This document shows positions 7,995 through 15,225 of a stretch of DNA of 47,468 nucleotides, in pieces. The stretch comes from Halobacillus litoralis. GTDB taxonomy: Bacteria > Bacillota > Bacilli > Bacillales > Halobacillaceae. The stretch spans positions 1 to 47,468 of the forward strand of contig NZ_WMEW01000021.1 of assembly GCF_009856355.1 (NCBI RefSeq), given 5' to 3'. The translations under genes and the position numbers were made by a program. The notes beneath the pieces were generated by a model. It worked only from the letters and a program-made list of their open reading frames with translations, did not search any database and was not told the DNA's origin. The number at the start of each line of letters is the position of its first letter. Within the stretch, counting starts at the first letter, position 1.

Positions 7995-8978
7995 ATGAAT
8001 TGGAAAAAAGCCATAGCTGTTATTGGAGCAGCGGCCGCTGTAGGGCTTGCCGGGTGCTCAAGTAATGCGGAAGGTCAGGAAGATAAGCTGGATACAGTGA
8101 CCCTTGATTATGCCTATTACTCCCCAACCAGTCTCGTACTGAAAGAAAAAGGGTGGGCCGAAGAAGCTTTTGAAGACCAGGGTATTGAAGTGGAATGGGT
8201 GCTCAGCCAGGGAAGCAACAAGGCGCTTGAGTTTTTGAATTCCAGCAGTATTGATTTCGGTTCGACGGCTGGGGCGGCCGCGCTGATGGCTAAAGCGAAC
8301 AATGCTCCTGTAGAATCCATCTACCTCTATTCCAAGCCGGAATGGACCGCTTTAGTGACGAATCCGGATGCCGGTATTTCCTCTGTAGAGGATTTGAAAG
8401 GGAAGAAAGTCGCTGCGACGCTCGGGACCGATCCTTATATCTTCCTTGTCCGTGCTTTAAAGGATCACGGTCTGAGTGTGGATGATATTGAGCTTGTCAA
8501 CCTGCAGCATCCCGAAGGGGCATCCGCCTTGAACTCCGGCAATGTTGATGCATGGGCAGGGCTCGACCCCCACATGGCGCGTAATGAACTGGAAGCCGGG
8601 GCAGAGTTGTTTTACCGAAAGCCTGAATTCAATACGTACGGGACGTTGAATGTCCGCTCTGAGTTTGCAGATGAACACCCTGACGTCGTGAAAGATGTTA
8701 TTAAAGCCTACGAAAAAGCACGGGAGTGGACGATAGAACATCCGGATGAAGCCGCTGAAATTCTAGCGGAGGAAGCCAATCTCGATCTTGAGGTAGCGAA
8801 GAAGAGTCTGGACCGCAACGACTTGTCCGGCCCGGTTCCGGGAGATGCTTTGAAAGAAACCATTCAAGGCGCCGGCACAGTCCTGCAGGAAGAAGAAGTG
8901 ATCAAACCGGATGTGGATGTTGACCAGTTGACGGAAGAGCTTGTCCGGCCTGAATTTGCCGAAGAAGTGATTAAATAA
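7995..8978 (+). CDS. ABC importer substrate-binding lipoprotein (sulfonate/nitrate/taurine type)
   Basis: A 327-aa lipoprotein of the SsuA/TauA/NMT1 family. The signal peptide ends in LAGC (lipobox Cys20), and the mature part has the family block LDYAYYSPTSLVLKEKGW near the N-terminus, the SIDFGST region and the hinge ALNSGNVDAWAGLDPHMA. The family binds aliphatic sulfonates, taurine, nitrate or thiamine precursors; SAM-riboswitch control here argues for a sulfur compound. RBS at 7980-7990 (GGGAGTAGGGG). It is followed at 12 bp by the permease gene. The precise ligand cannot be read from the sequence. Confidence 0.88.
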   Translation: MNWKKAIAVIGAAAAVGLAGCSSNAEGQEDKLDTVTLDYAYYSPTSLVLKEKGWAEEAFEDQGIEVEWVLSQGSNKALEFLNSSSIDFGSTAGAAALMAKANNAPVESIYLYSKPEWTALVTNPDAGISSVEDLKGKKVAATLGTDPYIFLVRALKDHGLSVDDIELVNLQHPEGASALNSGNVDAWAGLDPHMARNELEAGAELFYRKPEFNTYGTLNVRSEFADEHPDVVKDVIKAYEKAREWTIEHPDEAAEILAEEANLDLEVAKKSLDRNDLSGPVPGDALKETIQGAGTVLQEEEVIKPDVDVDQLTEELVRPEFAEEVIK

Positions 8979-8990
8979 GGAGGTCCAACG

Positions 8991-9827
8991 ATGTCCAGTC
9001 GTACAGAAGCTGCTGTTTCATCACCAGCTGTGCAGCGAACGAAAATCAAGACGTCTCCGAAAAGGAAGCGGGGAGGAGCTTGGCTGGGACTGATTCTTCC
9101 GGTGCTGCTGCTCGTTCTATGGGAAACAGCTTCCCGGGCGGGATGGGTGGCCCCTTACCTGCTGCCTTCTCCAACAGCTGTTGTTGAGGAAATGACCGGT
9201 ATGGCGCAGGACGGGGAATTATGGGGGCATATCAGCATTACCCTTTACCGTGTATCTGCCGGGTTTCTTGCCGGTCTGTCCGCAGCTGTTGTACTTGGAG
9301 CAGCTACAGGATACAGCCGCCTCGCCCGCCAGCTGCTTGATCCGATGCTTCAGGCGCTGAGGGCGATACCATCGCTTGCCTGGGTGCCTTTGTTCGTCCT
9401 TTGGATCGGAATTGGTGAAGCGTCGAAAATTACGCTTGTGGCTGTCGGGGTGTTTTTTCCTGTGTATTTAAATTTAACGTCCGGCATTCAGGGAGTCGAT
9501 CGGAAACTGATTGAAGTCGGGCGTATCTATCAATTTACGAGTCTGCAGCAGATTAAAAAAATCATCCTGCCAGCCGCGCTTCCATCGTTTATCGTTGGAC
9601 TCAGGAGCGGCCTCAGTCTCGGTTGGATGTTCGTCGTAGCCGCTGAGCTGCTGGGTGCCAGCCAGGGACTTGGTTATTTGATGGTGTATGGTCAGAATAC
9701 GTCTGCCCCTGCCATTGTTATTGGAAGCATCCTTCTCTTTGCTGTTTTCGGCAAACTTACGGATGAGGTATTGAAGAGAATACAGACGAGAGCATTGAAG
9801 TGGCAGGATAATTTAGAAAATGCCTAA
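8991..9827 (+). CDS. ABC importer permease (SsuC/TauC-like)
   Basis: A 278-aa inner-membrane permease of the BPD_transp_1 family. A basic N-terminal tail (KRKRGG) is followed by about six membrane segments. The EAA cytoplasmic-loop region, which contacts the ATPase, is present around LIEVGRIYQFTSLQQIKKIILPAALPS. RBS AAGGAGG. Position between the binding protein and the ATPase completes a standard importer. Substrate as for the binding protein. Confidence 0.9.
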   Translation: MSSRTEAAVSSPAVQRTKIKTSPKRKRGGAWLGLILPVLLLVLWETASRAGWVAPYLLPSPTAVVEEMTGMAQDGELWGHISITLYRVSAGFLAGLSAAVVLGAATGYSRLARQLLDPMLQALRAIPSLAWVPLFVLWIGIGEASKITLVAVGVFFPVYLNLTSGIQGVDRKLIEVGRIYQFTSLQQIKKIILPAALPSFIVGLRSGLSLGWMFVVAAELLGASQGLGYLMVYGQNTSAPAIVIGSILLFAVFGKLTDEVLKRIQTRALKWQDNLENA

Positions 9828-9845
9828 CAGAAAGGAACGATCCAT

Positions 9846-10559
9846 GTGCTGGCAGTCAATCAAGTGTCACGAACGTTCCAATCCGGAACGACAGGATTTG
9901 AAAATATAGATTTACAGGTAAAAAGAGGAGAGGTCGTCGGAGTGCTCGGTACGAGTGGATGTGGGAAGAGTACGCTTCTTCGTGTTCTTTCCGGTCTGGA
10001 TCCGGAGTACGAAGGGAGCATCCGGACAAAATCTGAAAATCACGCCAATGCTTTCGGAATGATGTTTCAAGAGCCGCGTCTCATGCCGTGGCTGGATGTC
10101 CTCGATAACGTCACATTCGGTTTTTCCAAACCGTCCAAAAAGGAGGCCGCTTTGGAACTGATTGAAACGGTGGGGTTAAAAGGATTTGAGCATCATTATC
10201 CCAAGGATTTATCCGGTGGTATGGCACAGCGGGCCGCTATTGCAAGGTCACTCCTCAGCCGCCCGGACATCCTTCTTCTTGATGAACCTTTCAGCGCACT
10301 GGATGCTTTTACGAAGATGCAGCTGCAGGATCTTCTGCTTTCGATATGGGAACAGCATCACACTACAACCCTCCTGGTTACGCATGATATTGATGAAGCC
10401 CTTTATCTGTGTGACCGCATTGTCATCATGAGAGGGCAGCCGGGACGAATCGAGTCGGAGCTGTTCATCCAGAGACCGAAACCGAGAAAACGCGGCGATG
10501 CCGTTCTGGGTGAATTGAAAGAGCAGATTCTCCGGGAACTTGATTTTACGAAACGATAA
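9846..10559 (+). CDS. ABC importer ATPase (SsuB/TauB-like)
   Basis: A 237-aa ATP-binding subunit with Walker A GTSGCGKST (residues 35-43), Q-loop in MFQEPRLMPW, signature LSGGMAQR, Walker B ILLLDEPF and H-loop VTHD. MFQEPRLMPWLDV is typical of SsuB/TauB/NrtCD ATPases. The start is a GTG at 9846 with AAAGGA 9-10 bp upstream; an ATG two bases earlier is in another frame. It follows the permease by 18 bp and precedes the acyl-CoA ligase by 12 bp, so all are co-transcribed. Confidence 0.91.
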   Translation: MLAVNQVSRTFQSGTTGFENIDLQVKRGEVVGVLGTSGCGKSTLLRVLSGLDPEYEGSIRTKSENHANAFGMMFQEPRLMPWLDVLDNVTFGFSKPSKKEAALELIETVGLKGFEHHYPKDLSGGMAQRAAIARSLLSRPDILLLDEPFSALDAFTKMQLQDLLLSIWEQHHTTTLLVTHDIDEALYLCDRIVIMRGQPGRIESELFIQRPKPRKRGDAVLGELKEQILRELDFTKR

Positions 10560-10571
10560 GGAGGTACAACT

Positions 10572-12260
10572 ATGACAACCGTAACTATTCCACCTGCGAA
10601 GGGAGATTATCAGGTCGGACGCGAATGGAGGGAAGGGGATCCGTTCCATTGGAAGGAAATCCACTCCAGATTCACCTGGCATGGGACGGGGAAGGTAAAC
10701 ATGGCCTATGAGTGTGTCGACCGACACGTAGCAGAAGGTAAAGGCGACAAAACAGCTCTGCACTTTTTATCTGAAGGCGAAGAGACCACGTACACGTATG
10801 CTGAACTTCAGCGTGAAGTGAACCGCTGGGCGCGTGTGCTCCAGCAGAATGGCGTGAAGAAGGGGGATTTCGTTTTTGTTTTCCTTCCCAAGCATCCTTT
10901 CTGCCACATCGCCATGCTGGCTGCCATCAAGCTGGGTGCTGTCGTCGGTCCACTGTTTGAAGCTTTTATGGAAGAAGCGGTAAAGGACAGGATCAACGAT
11001 TGTGAAGGGGAATATTTAATAACCGACCACTCTTTCCTGGATCGTGTTATCCCGGAAGACATTCCAAGTCTGAAGACTATTTTTGTTACCGACAAACAGG
11101 ACGGAGAGTACATTTCAATTACAAAAGAAGCAGAAAAGGAAACTCCGGAATTTGAAACGGTATGGGTCGATCTGGAGGACGGTTTAAACATTCATTATAC
11201 GAGCGGATCGACCGGGAAGCCGAAAGGCATCATCCATGCCCACCGGAATATGATCCAGCAGTACCAGACAGGACGCTGGGTACTGGATCTCCATGAGTCG
11301 GATGTTTACTGGTGTACCGCCCACCCTGGCTGGGTGACAGGTACGGTGTATGGAGTGTTTGCTCCCCTGTTGAACGGGGTAACGACCGTCATTCATGGAG
11401 GACGTTTTTCTGCCGAGGCTTGGTACGGAGTACTGGAACGGGCGGGGGTAACTGTCTGGTACAGTGCACCGACCGCTTTCCGAATGCTGAAATCCCAGTT
11501 GGAAGGTCTTCATAAAGACTACGATTTATCCAACTTGCGGCATGTGCTGAGTGTCGGGGAACCGTTAAACCCGGAGGTTATTCACTGGGCTTATAAAACG
11601 TGGGGACTTCGAATCCATGATACGTGGTGGATGACGGAAACGGGGGCGCAGCTTGTAGCCAACCTGCCGACGAGAACCATTAAACCGGGGTCCATGGGAC
11701 GGCCGATCCCGGGAATAAAGGCAGCTGTGCTGGATGAAGAGGGCAGGGAGCTTCCGGCCAATGAAACCGGTCATCTTGCTATACAGGCCTCCTGGCCGTC
11801 CATGATGAAGGAAGTATGGAAAAATCCTGAGAAATACAATACTTATTTTCCCTTCGGAGGGAACTGGTACCTGGCTGGTGATCTGGCCTATATGGATGAA
11901 GACGGCTATATTTTTTTCCAGGGACGGAGTGATGACATGATCAACTCTTCCGGGGAAAGGATCGGTCCTTTTGAAATTGAAAGCAAGCTGATGGAGCATC
12001 CTGCGGTCAAAGAGTCCGGGGTCATTGGGAAGCCGGATGATGTACGCGGGGAAATCGTAAAAGCCTATATCGTTTTAAATGAGGGATATGAAGGTTCGGA
12101 AGAGTTATCAAAAGACATCCGCGGCTTTGTGAAGAGCAGCCTGGCTGCACACGCTGCTCCCAGGGAAATAGCCTTTACAGCGGAACTTCCCAAGACCCAG
12201 ATCAGCGGCAAGGTCCTGCGGAGAGAACTCAAAAAATGGGAAAAAGAGGGAGTTCTTTAA
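10572..12260 (+). CDS. Acetyl-CoA synthetase-like AMP-forming ligase
   Basis: A 562-aa ANL-superfamily enzyme that adenylates a carboxylate and transfers it to CoA. The AMP-binding loop YTSGSTGKPKGIIHAH, the DTWWMTETGA motif and the C-terminal catalytic lysine segment KTQISGKVLRR are complete. The tryptophan in DTWWMTETG is the residue that narrows the pocket in acetyl/propionyl-CoA synthetases, so a short-chain acid is likely. Length is slightly below classical Acs (about 570-650). RBS AAGGAGG. Last gene of the SAM-riboswitch operon. It could supply acetyl-CoA for O-acetylhomoserine, or activate a sulfur-containing short acid; both are inference. Confidence 0.88.
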   Translation: MTTVTIPPAKGDYQVGREWREGDPFHWKEIHSRFTWHGTGKVNMAYECVDRHVAEGKGDKTALHFLSEGEETTYTYAELQREVNRWARVLQQNGVKKGDFVFVFLPKHPFCHIAMLAAIKLGAVVGPLFEAFMEEAVKDRINDCEGEYLITDHSFLDRVIPEDIPSLKTIFVTDKQDGEYISITKEAEKETPEFETVWVDLEDGLNIHYTSGSTGKPKGIIHAHRNMIQQYQTGRWVLDLHESDVYWCTAHPGWVTGTVYGVFAPLLNGVTTVIHGGRFSAEAWYGVLERAGVTVWYSAPTAFRMLKSQLEGLHKDYDLSNLRHVLSVGEPLNPEVIHWAYKTWGLRIHDTWWMTETGAQLVANLPTRTIKPGSMGRPIPGIKAAVLDEEGRELPANETGHLAIQASWPSMMKEVWKNPEKYNTYFPFGGNWYLAGDLAYMDEDGYIFFQGRSDDMINSSGERIGPFEIESKLMEHPAVKESGVIGKPDDVRGEIVKAYIVLNEGYEGSEELSKDIRGFVKSSLAAHAAPREIAFTAELPKTQISGKVLRRELKKWEKEGVL

Positions 12261-12264
12261 TAAG

Positions 12265-12294
12265 AACGGCCGCTTCAGAGGCGGCCGTTTTTTT
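12265..12294 (+). terminator. Terminator of the S-box operon
   Basis: AACGGCCGC TTCAGAG GCGGCCGTT stem followed by a run of T residues, 4 bp after the ligase stop codon. Confidence 0.92.
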
Positions 12295-12295
12295 A

Positions 12296-12706
12296 TGCAT
12301 GAAATGTATATAATATGCACCCGGTTTTATATTTTTATAAAATTGTAATAAATTCTAAAATTTCTCATATTCCTGTAAAGACTGTCCTTAAGCGGTTCTT
12401 CCGGCCGGTGAATCGTATGAAAACTGTTCCTGAAGCGCATGCATAAAAAACTGCCAGCAAATTCTATTCAAAATTTAGTCATTCTGTGCTATAATCTATA
12501 AAGCACGATCCATCCATATGGTTGCAGCCAAAAGTTAATGATTGAAGCTACGTTTAGACACTCATACCCAAAGAGGTACAAACGCCCCACTGCGTACGTC
12601 TTTTTTTAATGGTTTAAGAATGCAATTTTTCACACTTTTTCAAAAAACTGCATTCAAAGGAAATAATAAGAAAGCGCTATCATATTTGTTTTCAGGAGGT
12701 TACGTC
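12296..12706 (+). other. Leader/intergenic region before the symporter gene
   Basis: AT-rich stretch of about 410 bp without a credible gene. A TATAAT at 12490-12495 is a likely -10 box (the -35 is weak), giving a leader of roughly 200 nt. In the leader an imperfect hairpin is visible at about 12618-12657 (GAATGCA / TGCATTC, mismatch, then TTTTT/AAAAA). A cre-like site lies at 12669-12682. The open frame continues upstream of the symporter start to 12542 without an RBS; I regard it as chance. Confidence 0.5.
12669..12682 (+). promoter_or_regulatory. CcpA cre-like site
   Basis: AGAAAGCGCTATCA matches the cre consensus TGNAANCGNTWNCA at every position but the first. It lies 25 bp before the symporter start codon, downstream of the likely promoter, where CcpA would act as a roadblock. 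Confidence 0.55.
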
Positions 12707-13945
12707 ATGAAGTTAACAACCAAGATTTTTATAGGTTTAATCCTTGGTGCTGTCGTAGGTCTGGGCCTTCACTTAGCTGCCCCTGATCTATTTACGACTT
12801 TGGATGCCTATATTTTCAGTCCATTAGGGACGGTCTTTTTAAATCTTATCAAAATGCTCGTCGTCCCGATCGTGTTCTTCTCCATCACACTGGGAACAGC
12901 TTCCCTTGGGGATCCGAAGAAACTCGGGAGAATCGGCGGAAAAACCATCGGATTCTTTCTGGCTACGACTACTATCGCCATCTCCATTGCCATCGGACTG
13001 GCTTATCTCTTTCAGCCGGGCAATATTGATATCAGTACGACCGGTGCGGAGTATGAGGCTCAGGAAGCTCCTGGTGTTGTAGAAACCTTTACGAACATCA
13101 TTCCGACCAACCCGATCCAGTCTATGACAGATGGCAACATGCTGCAGATCATCGCTTTTGCAATCTTTATCGGTTTTGCTCTGGCTATGCTTGGTAAGAA
13201 AACCGAAGGCATTTATAAACTGGTGGAGCAGGGGAACGAGATTATGATGTTCCTCGTTAATCTGATTATGCGTTTTGCGCCATATGGTGCTTTCGGTCTT
13301 CTGGCTTCAGCCATTGGAACGATGGGTATTGACGGTATGCGTGCGATGGGTATGTATATGTTTGTCGTCCTGCTCGGATTGTTTATCCATGCAATCGTAA
13401 CGTATGGTTCAGCGGTTTCTTTCCTTGGTAAGATGAACCCGATTACGTTCTTCAAAGGATTTTTCCCGGCAATGACGGTTGGGTTCAGTACATCCAGTTC
13501 AAGTTCAACTCTGCCGATTTCCATGAAAACGGCTCAGGAAAACTTAAATGTTCCGAAATCCGTAAGTAGTTTCGTCCAGCCTCTCGGGGCAACCATCAAC
13601 ATGGATGGGACAGCGATTATGCAGGGTGTGGCGACGATCTTTATCGCTCAGGTTTATGGATCTGATTTATCCTTTGCTTCATTAATTATGGTCGTGTTAA
13701 CCGCTGTGCTCGCGAGTATCGGTACGGCCGGTGTCCCAGGTGTCGGTCTGATCATGCTTGCCATGGTACTGAACCAGGTTTCCCTTCCGGTTGAAGGTAT
13801 TGCGTTGATCATTGGTATCGACCGTCTTCTTGATATGACACGAACAGCTTTGAATATTACAGGCGATGCTGCTTGTGCCGTGGTTGTTGCCGAATCCGAG
13901 AAGAAACACGGATTGGAAGAAGAAACACAACGTATGCAAGCATAA
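12707..13945 (+). CDS. Dicarboxylate/glutamate:cation symporter (DAACS family)
   Basis: A 412-aa secondary transporter of the GltP/GltT/DctA family. Family marks are the serine-rich re-entrant loop SSSSSTLP (within FSTSSSSSTLPISMK), the NMDGTAI motif of TM7 and the TM8 block ending in DRLLDMTRTALNITGDA, with substrate-coordinating Asp, Arg and Asn. The start at 12707 follows AGGAGG; a 55-residue upstream extension lacks membrane character and an RBS. Imports glutamate/aspartate or C4-dicarboxylates with Na+ or H+. Monocistronic, with a cre-like site in its leader, so catabolite repression is likely. Confidence 0.92.
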   Translation: MKLTTKIFIGLILGAVVGLGLHLAAPDLFTTLDAYIFSPLGTVFLNLIKMLVVPIVFFSITLGTASLGDPKKLGRIGGKTIGFFLATTTIAISIAIGLAYLFQPGNIDISTTGAEYEAQEAPGVVETFTNIIPTNPIQSMTDGNMLQIIAFAIFIGFALAMLGKKTEGIYKLVEQGNEIMMFLVNLIMRFAPYGAFGLLASAIGTMGIDGMRAMGMYMFVVLLGLFIHAIVTYGSAVSFLGKMNPITFFKGFFPAMTVGFSTSSSSSTLPISMKTAQENLNVPKSVSSFVQPLGATINMDGTAIMQGVATIFIAQVYGSDLSFASLIMVVLTAVLASIGTAGVPGVGLIMLAMVLNQVSLPVEGIALIIGIDRLLDMTRTALNITGDAACAVVVAESEKKHGLEEETQRMQA

Positions 13946-13957
13946 ACGGAACGCTTT

Positions 13958-13991
13958 AAAAGTGCAACCTTTTGGTTGCACTTTTTTTATT
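13958..13991 (+). terminator. Terminator of the symporter gene
   Basis: AAAGTGCAACC TTTT GGTTGCACTTT stem followed by a T-run. Confidence 0.93.
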
Positions 13992-14135
13992 TTTTAAAGA
14001 CTGCTGTGCCGGGCTTGAGAAGACATTTGGAAAAGTGCGGATCCCCTCCTGTCTTTAGTGTCTCTACGTGTAAGGGGAGCCGGCCCGGGGTATAGTAGAA
14101 GATAGATATAAAAGTAGGAAGAGGTGTTTGTTTCC

Positions 14136-14363
14136 ATGTTTTACTCTGTAACGTTCCAAAAAATCATCTACTTAACCGCCATCGGAGTGATCATCGGGGC
14201 GATTGTCGGCTTTTCTGCCGTTCTCGGATTTGACCTCGGTGGAACATCCTTTATCCTTTCCATGTTTTTGAGCATCCTGCTCGTCTACGTGACAGCTATG
14301 TATGCCGAACTCTATCACATCCGTGAGGCCATCAATAAACAGCACAGGGACGAACGACGCTAG
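14136..14363 (+). CDS. Small membrane protein, unknown
   Basis: A 75-aa protein with two strongly hydrophobic segments (about residues 10-32 and 37-57) and a basic/charged C-terminal tail (QHRDERR). Start could be GTG at 14124 or ATG at 14136; the latter is preferred because AGGAAGAGG lies about 11 bp before it, whereas the spacing to the GTG is only about 4 bp. No family recognised. Its stop codon overlaps the stop of the convergent 53-aa gene. Confidence 0.6.
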   Translation: MFYSVTFQKIIYLTAIGVIIGAIVGFSAVLGFDLGGTSFILSMFLSILLVYVTAMYAELYHIREAINKQHRDERR

Positions 14364-14521
14364 TGTGGACCGTTCAGCAGGCTGTAGGAAAGGACAAGCA
14401 GGTAGAAGAGGGCCAGGATCGCAATCGTCCAGTAGGTCCCTCTGGATAATTTCCTGAAGATCACAAAAAAAGTGGTGGTTACAGCGGACAGAATAAAAAC
14501 CCAGTAAAATGCTTCCATCAT
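14360..14521 (-). CDS. 53-aa small membrane protein
   Basis: A short gene found by reading the minus strand: start ATGATG at 14521, good RBS GGAAGGAG 5 bp upstream, TAG stop at 14360-14362. The product has two hydrophobic stretches, FYWVFILSAVTTTFFVIF and YWTIAILALFYLLVLSY, joined by a basic turn RKLSRG, so a two-pass hairpin membrane protein is expected. It converges with, and overlaps by 3 bp, the preceding small membrane gene. I do not recognise a family. Confidence 0.6.
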   Translation of the reverse strand: MMEAFYWVFILSAVTTTFFVIFRKLSRGTYWTIAILALFYLLVLSYSLLNGPH

Positions 14522-14652
14522 AAAGCTCCTTCCTTTCTTTATATAGTAAAGACGTGCAGGACGATGGGCAAGACCTGTTTACGTTGGGAAGAACAGGGGA
14601 AAAAGGAGCATAGTAGCAGCTATGAAAGTGGAAAGGAGGGGGTTGGGCTGTC

Positions 14653-15207
14653 ATGACTGTTTTTGAACTGCTTTTTATGCTCGTGACCGTCTTCTGGCTT
14701 GCGGAATTTTTCATTTTCCGTAACGACAGATCGGACAGTGATGATCAGGAGCACCGTTCCTTTCCACTGATTTTTATTATGGTCGTCTTGACTGTCGGCT
14801 CTTCTCTTATATTAAGGGAAGGGGAGGTTGGAATCACTACTGCCCCCTGGGTGTGGTGGACAGGATTAATCTTGTATGCTTCAGGGACCTTTCTCCGGTA
14901 CTGGGGAATCCTTCATTTGAAGGAGCAGTTTACGAGAAACGTAGCGGTCCGTAGAGGGGACAGACTCGTCAGTTCAGGGCCCTACCGGCTGTTGCGGCAC
15001 CCTTTGTATACAGGATTGTTTTTTATCATTGTCGGGTTTTGCCTTGGAACCGGCAATGTCTATCCCGCTGTTCTATTTGGCATAATGATAACAGTCGCTT
15101 TACTACATAGAATCCGGCTTGAAGAAGCGATGTTGACGAAAGAACACGGGGATATGTACAGGGAATGGTGTGTGAAAAGATACCGCTTCATTCCTTTTGT
15201 TTATTAA
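14653..15207 (+). CDS. Isoprenylcysteine carboxyl methyltransferase (ICMT)-like membrane protein
   Basis: A 184-aa protein with about four to five membrane segments and the ICMT/PEMT signature: GPYRLLRHPLYTG followed by EEAMLTKEHGDMYREW (the RHPxYxG...EExxL...Y pattern that binds SAM). Bacterial members are membrane methyltransferases of uncertain substrate. The neighbour 18 bp downstream is a carotenoid desaturase, so a role in modifying an isoprenoid product or carotenoid carboxyl group is possible but only inferred. RBS AAAGGAGG is somewhat distant (about 13 bp) from the ATG. Confidence 0.8.
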   Translation: MTVFELLFMLVTVFWLAEFFIFRNDRSDSDDQEHRSFPLIFIMVVLTVGSSLILREGEVGITTAPWVWWTGLILYASGTFLRYWGILHLKEQFTRNVAVRRGDRLVSSGPYRLLRHPLYTGLFFIIVGFCLGTGNVYPAVLFGIMITVALLHRIRLEEAMLTKEHGDMYREWCVKRYRFIPFVY

Positions 15208-15225
15208 ATTTGGAGGTGGATGGGT

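Noticed and set aside
12542..12706. N-terminal extension of the symporter
   Set aside because: 55 residues without hydrophobic character or RBS; the ATG at 12707 has AGGAGG and gives the normal family length.
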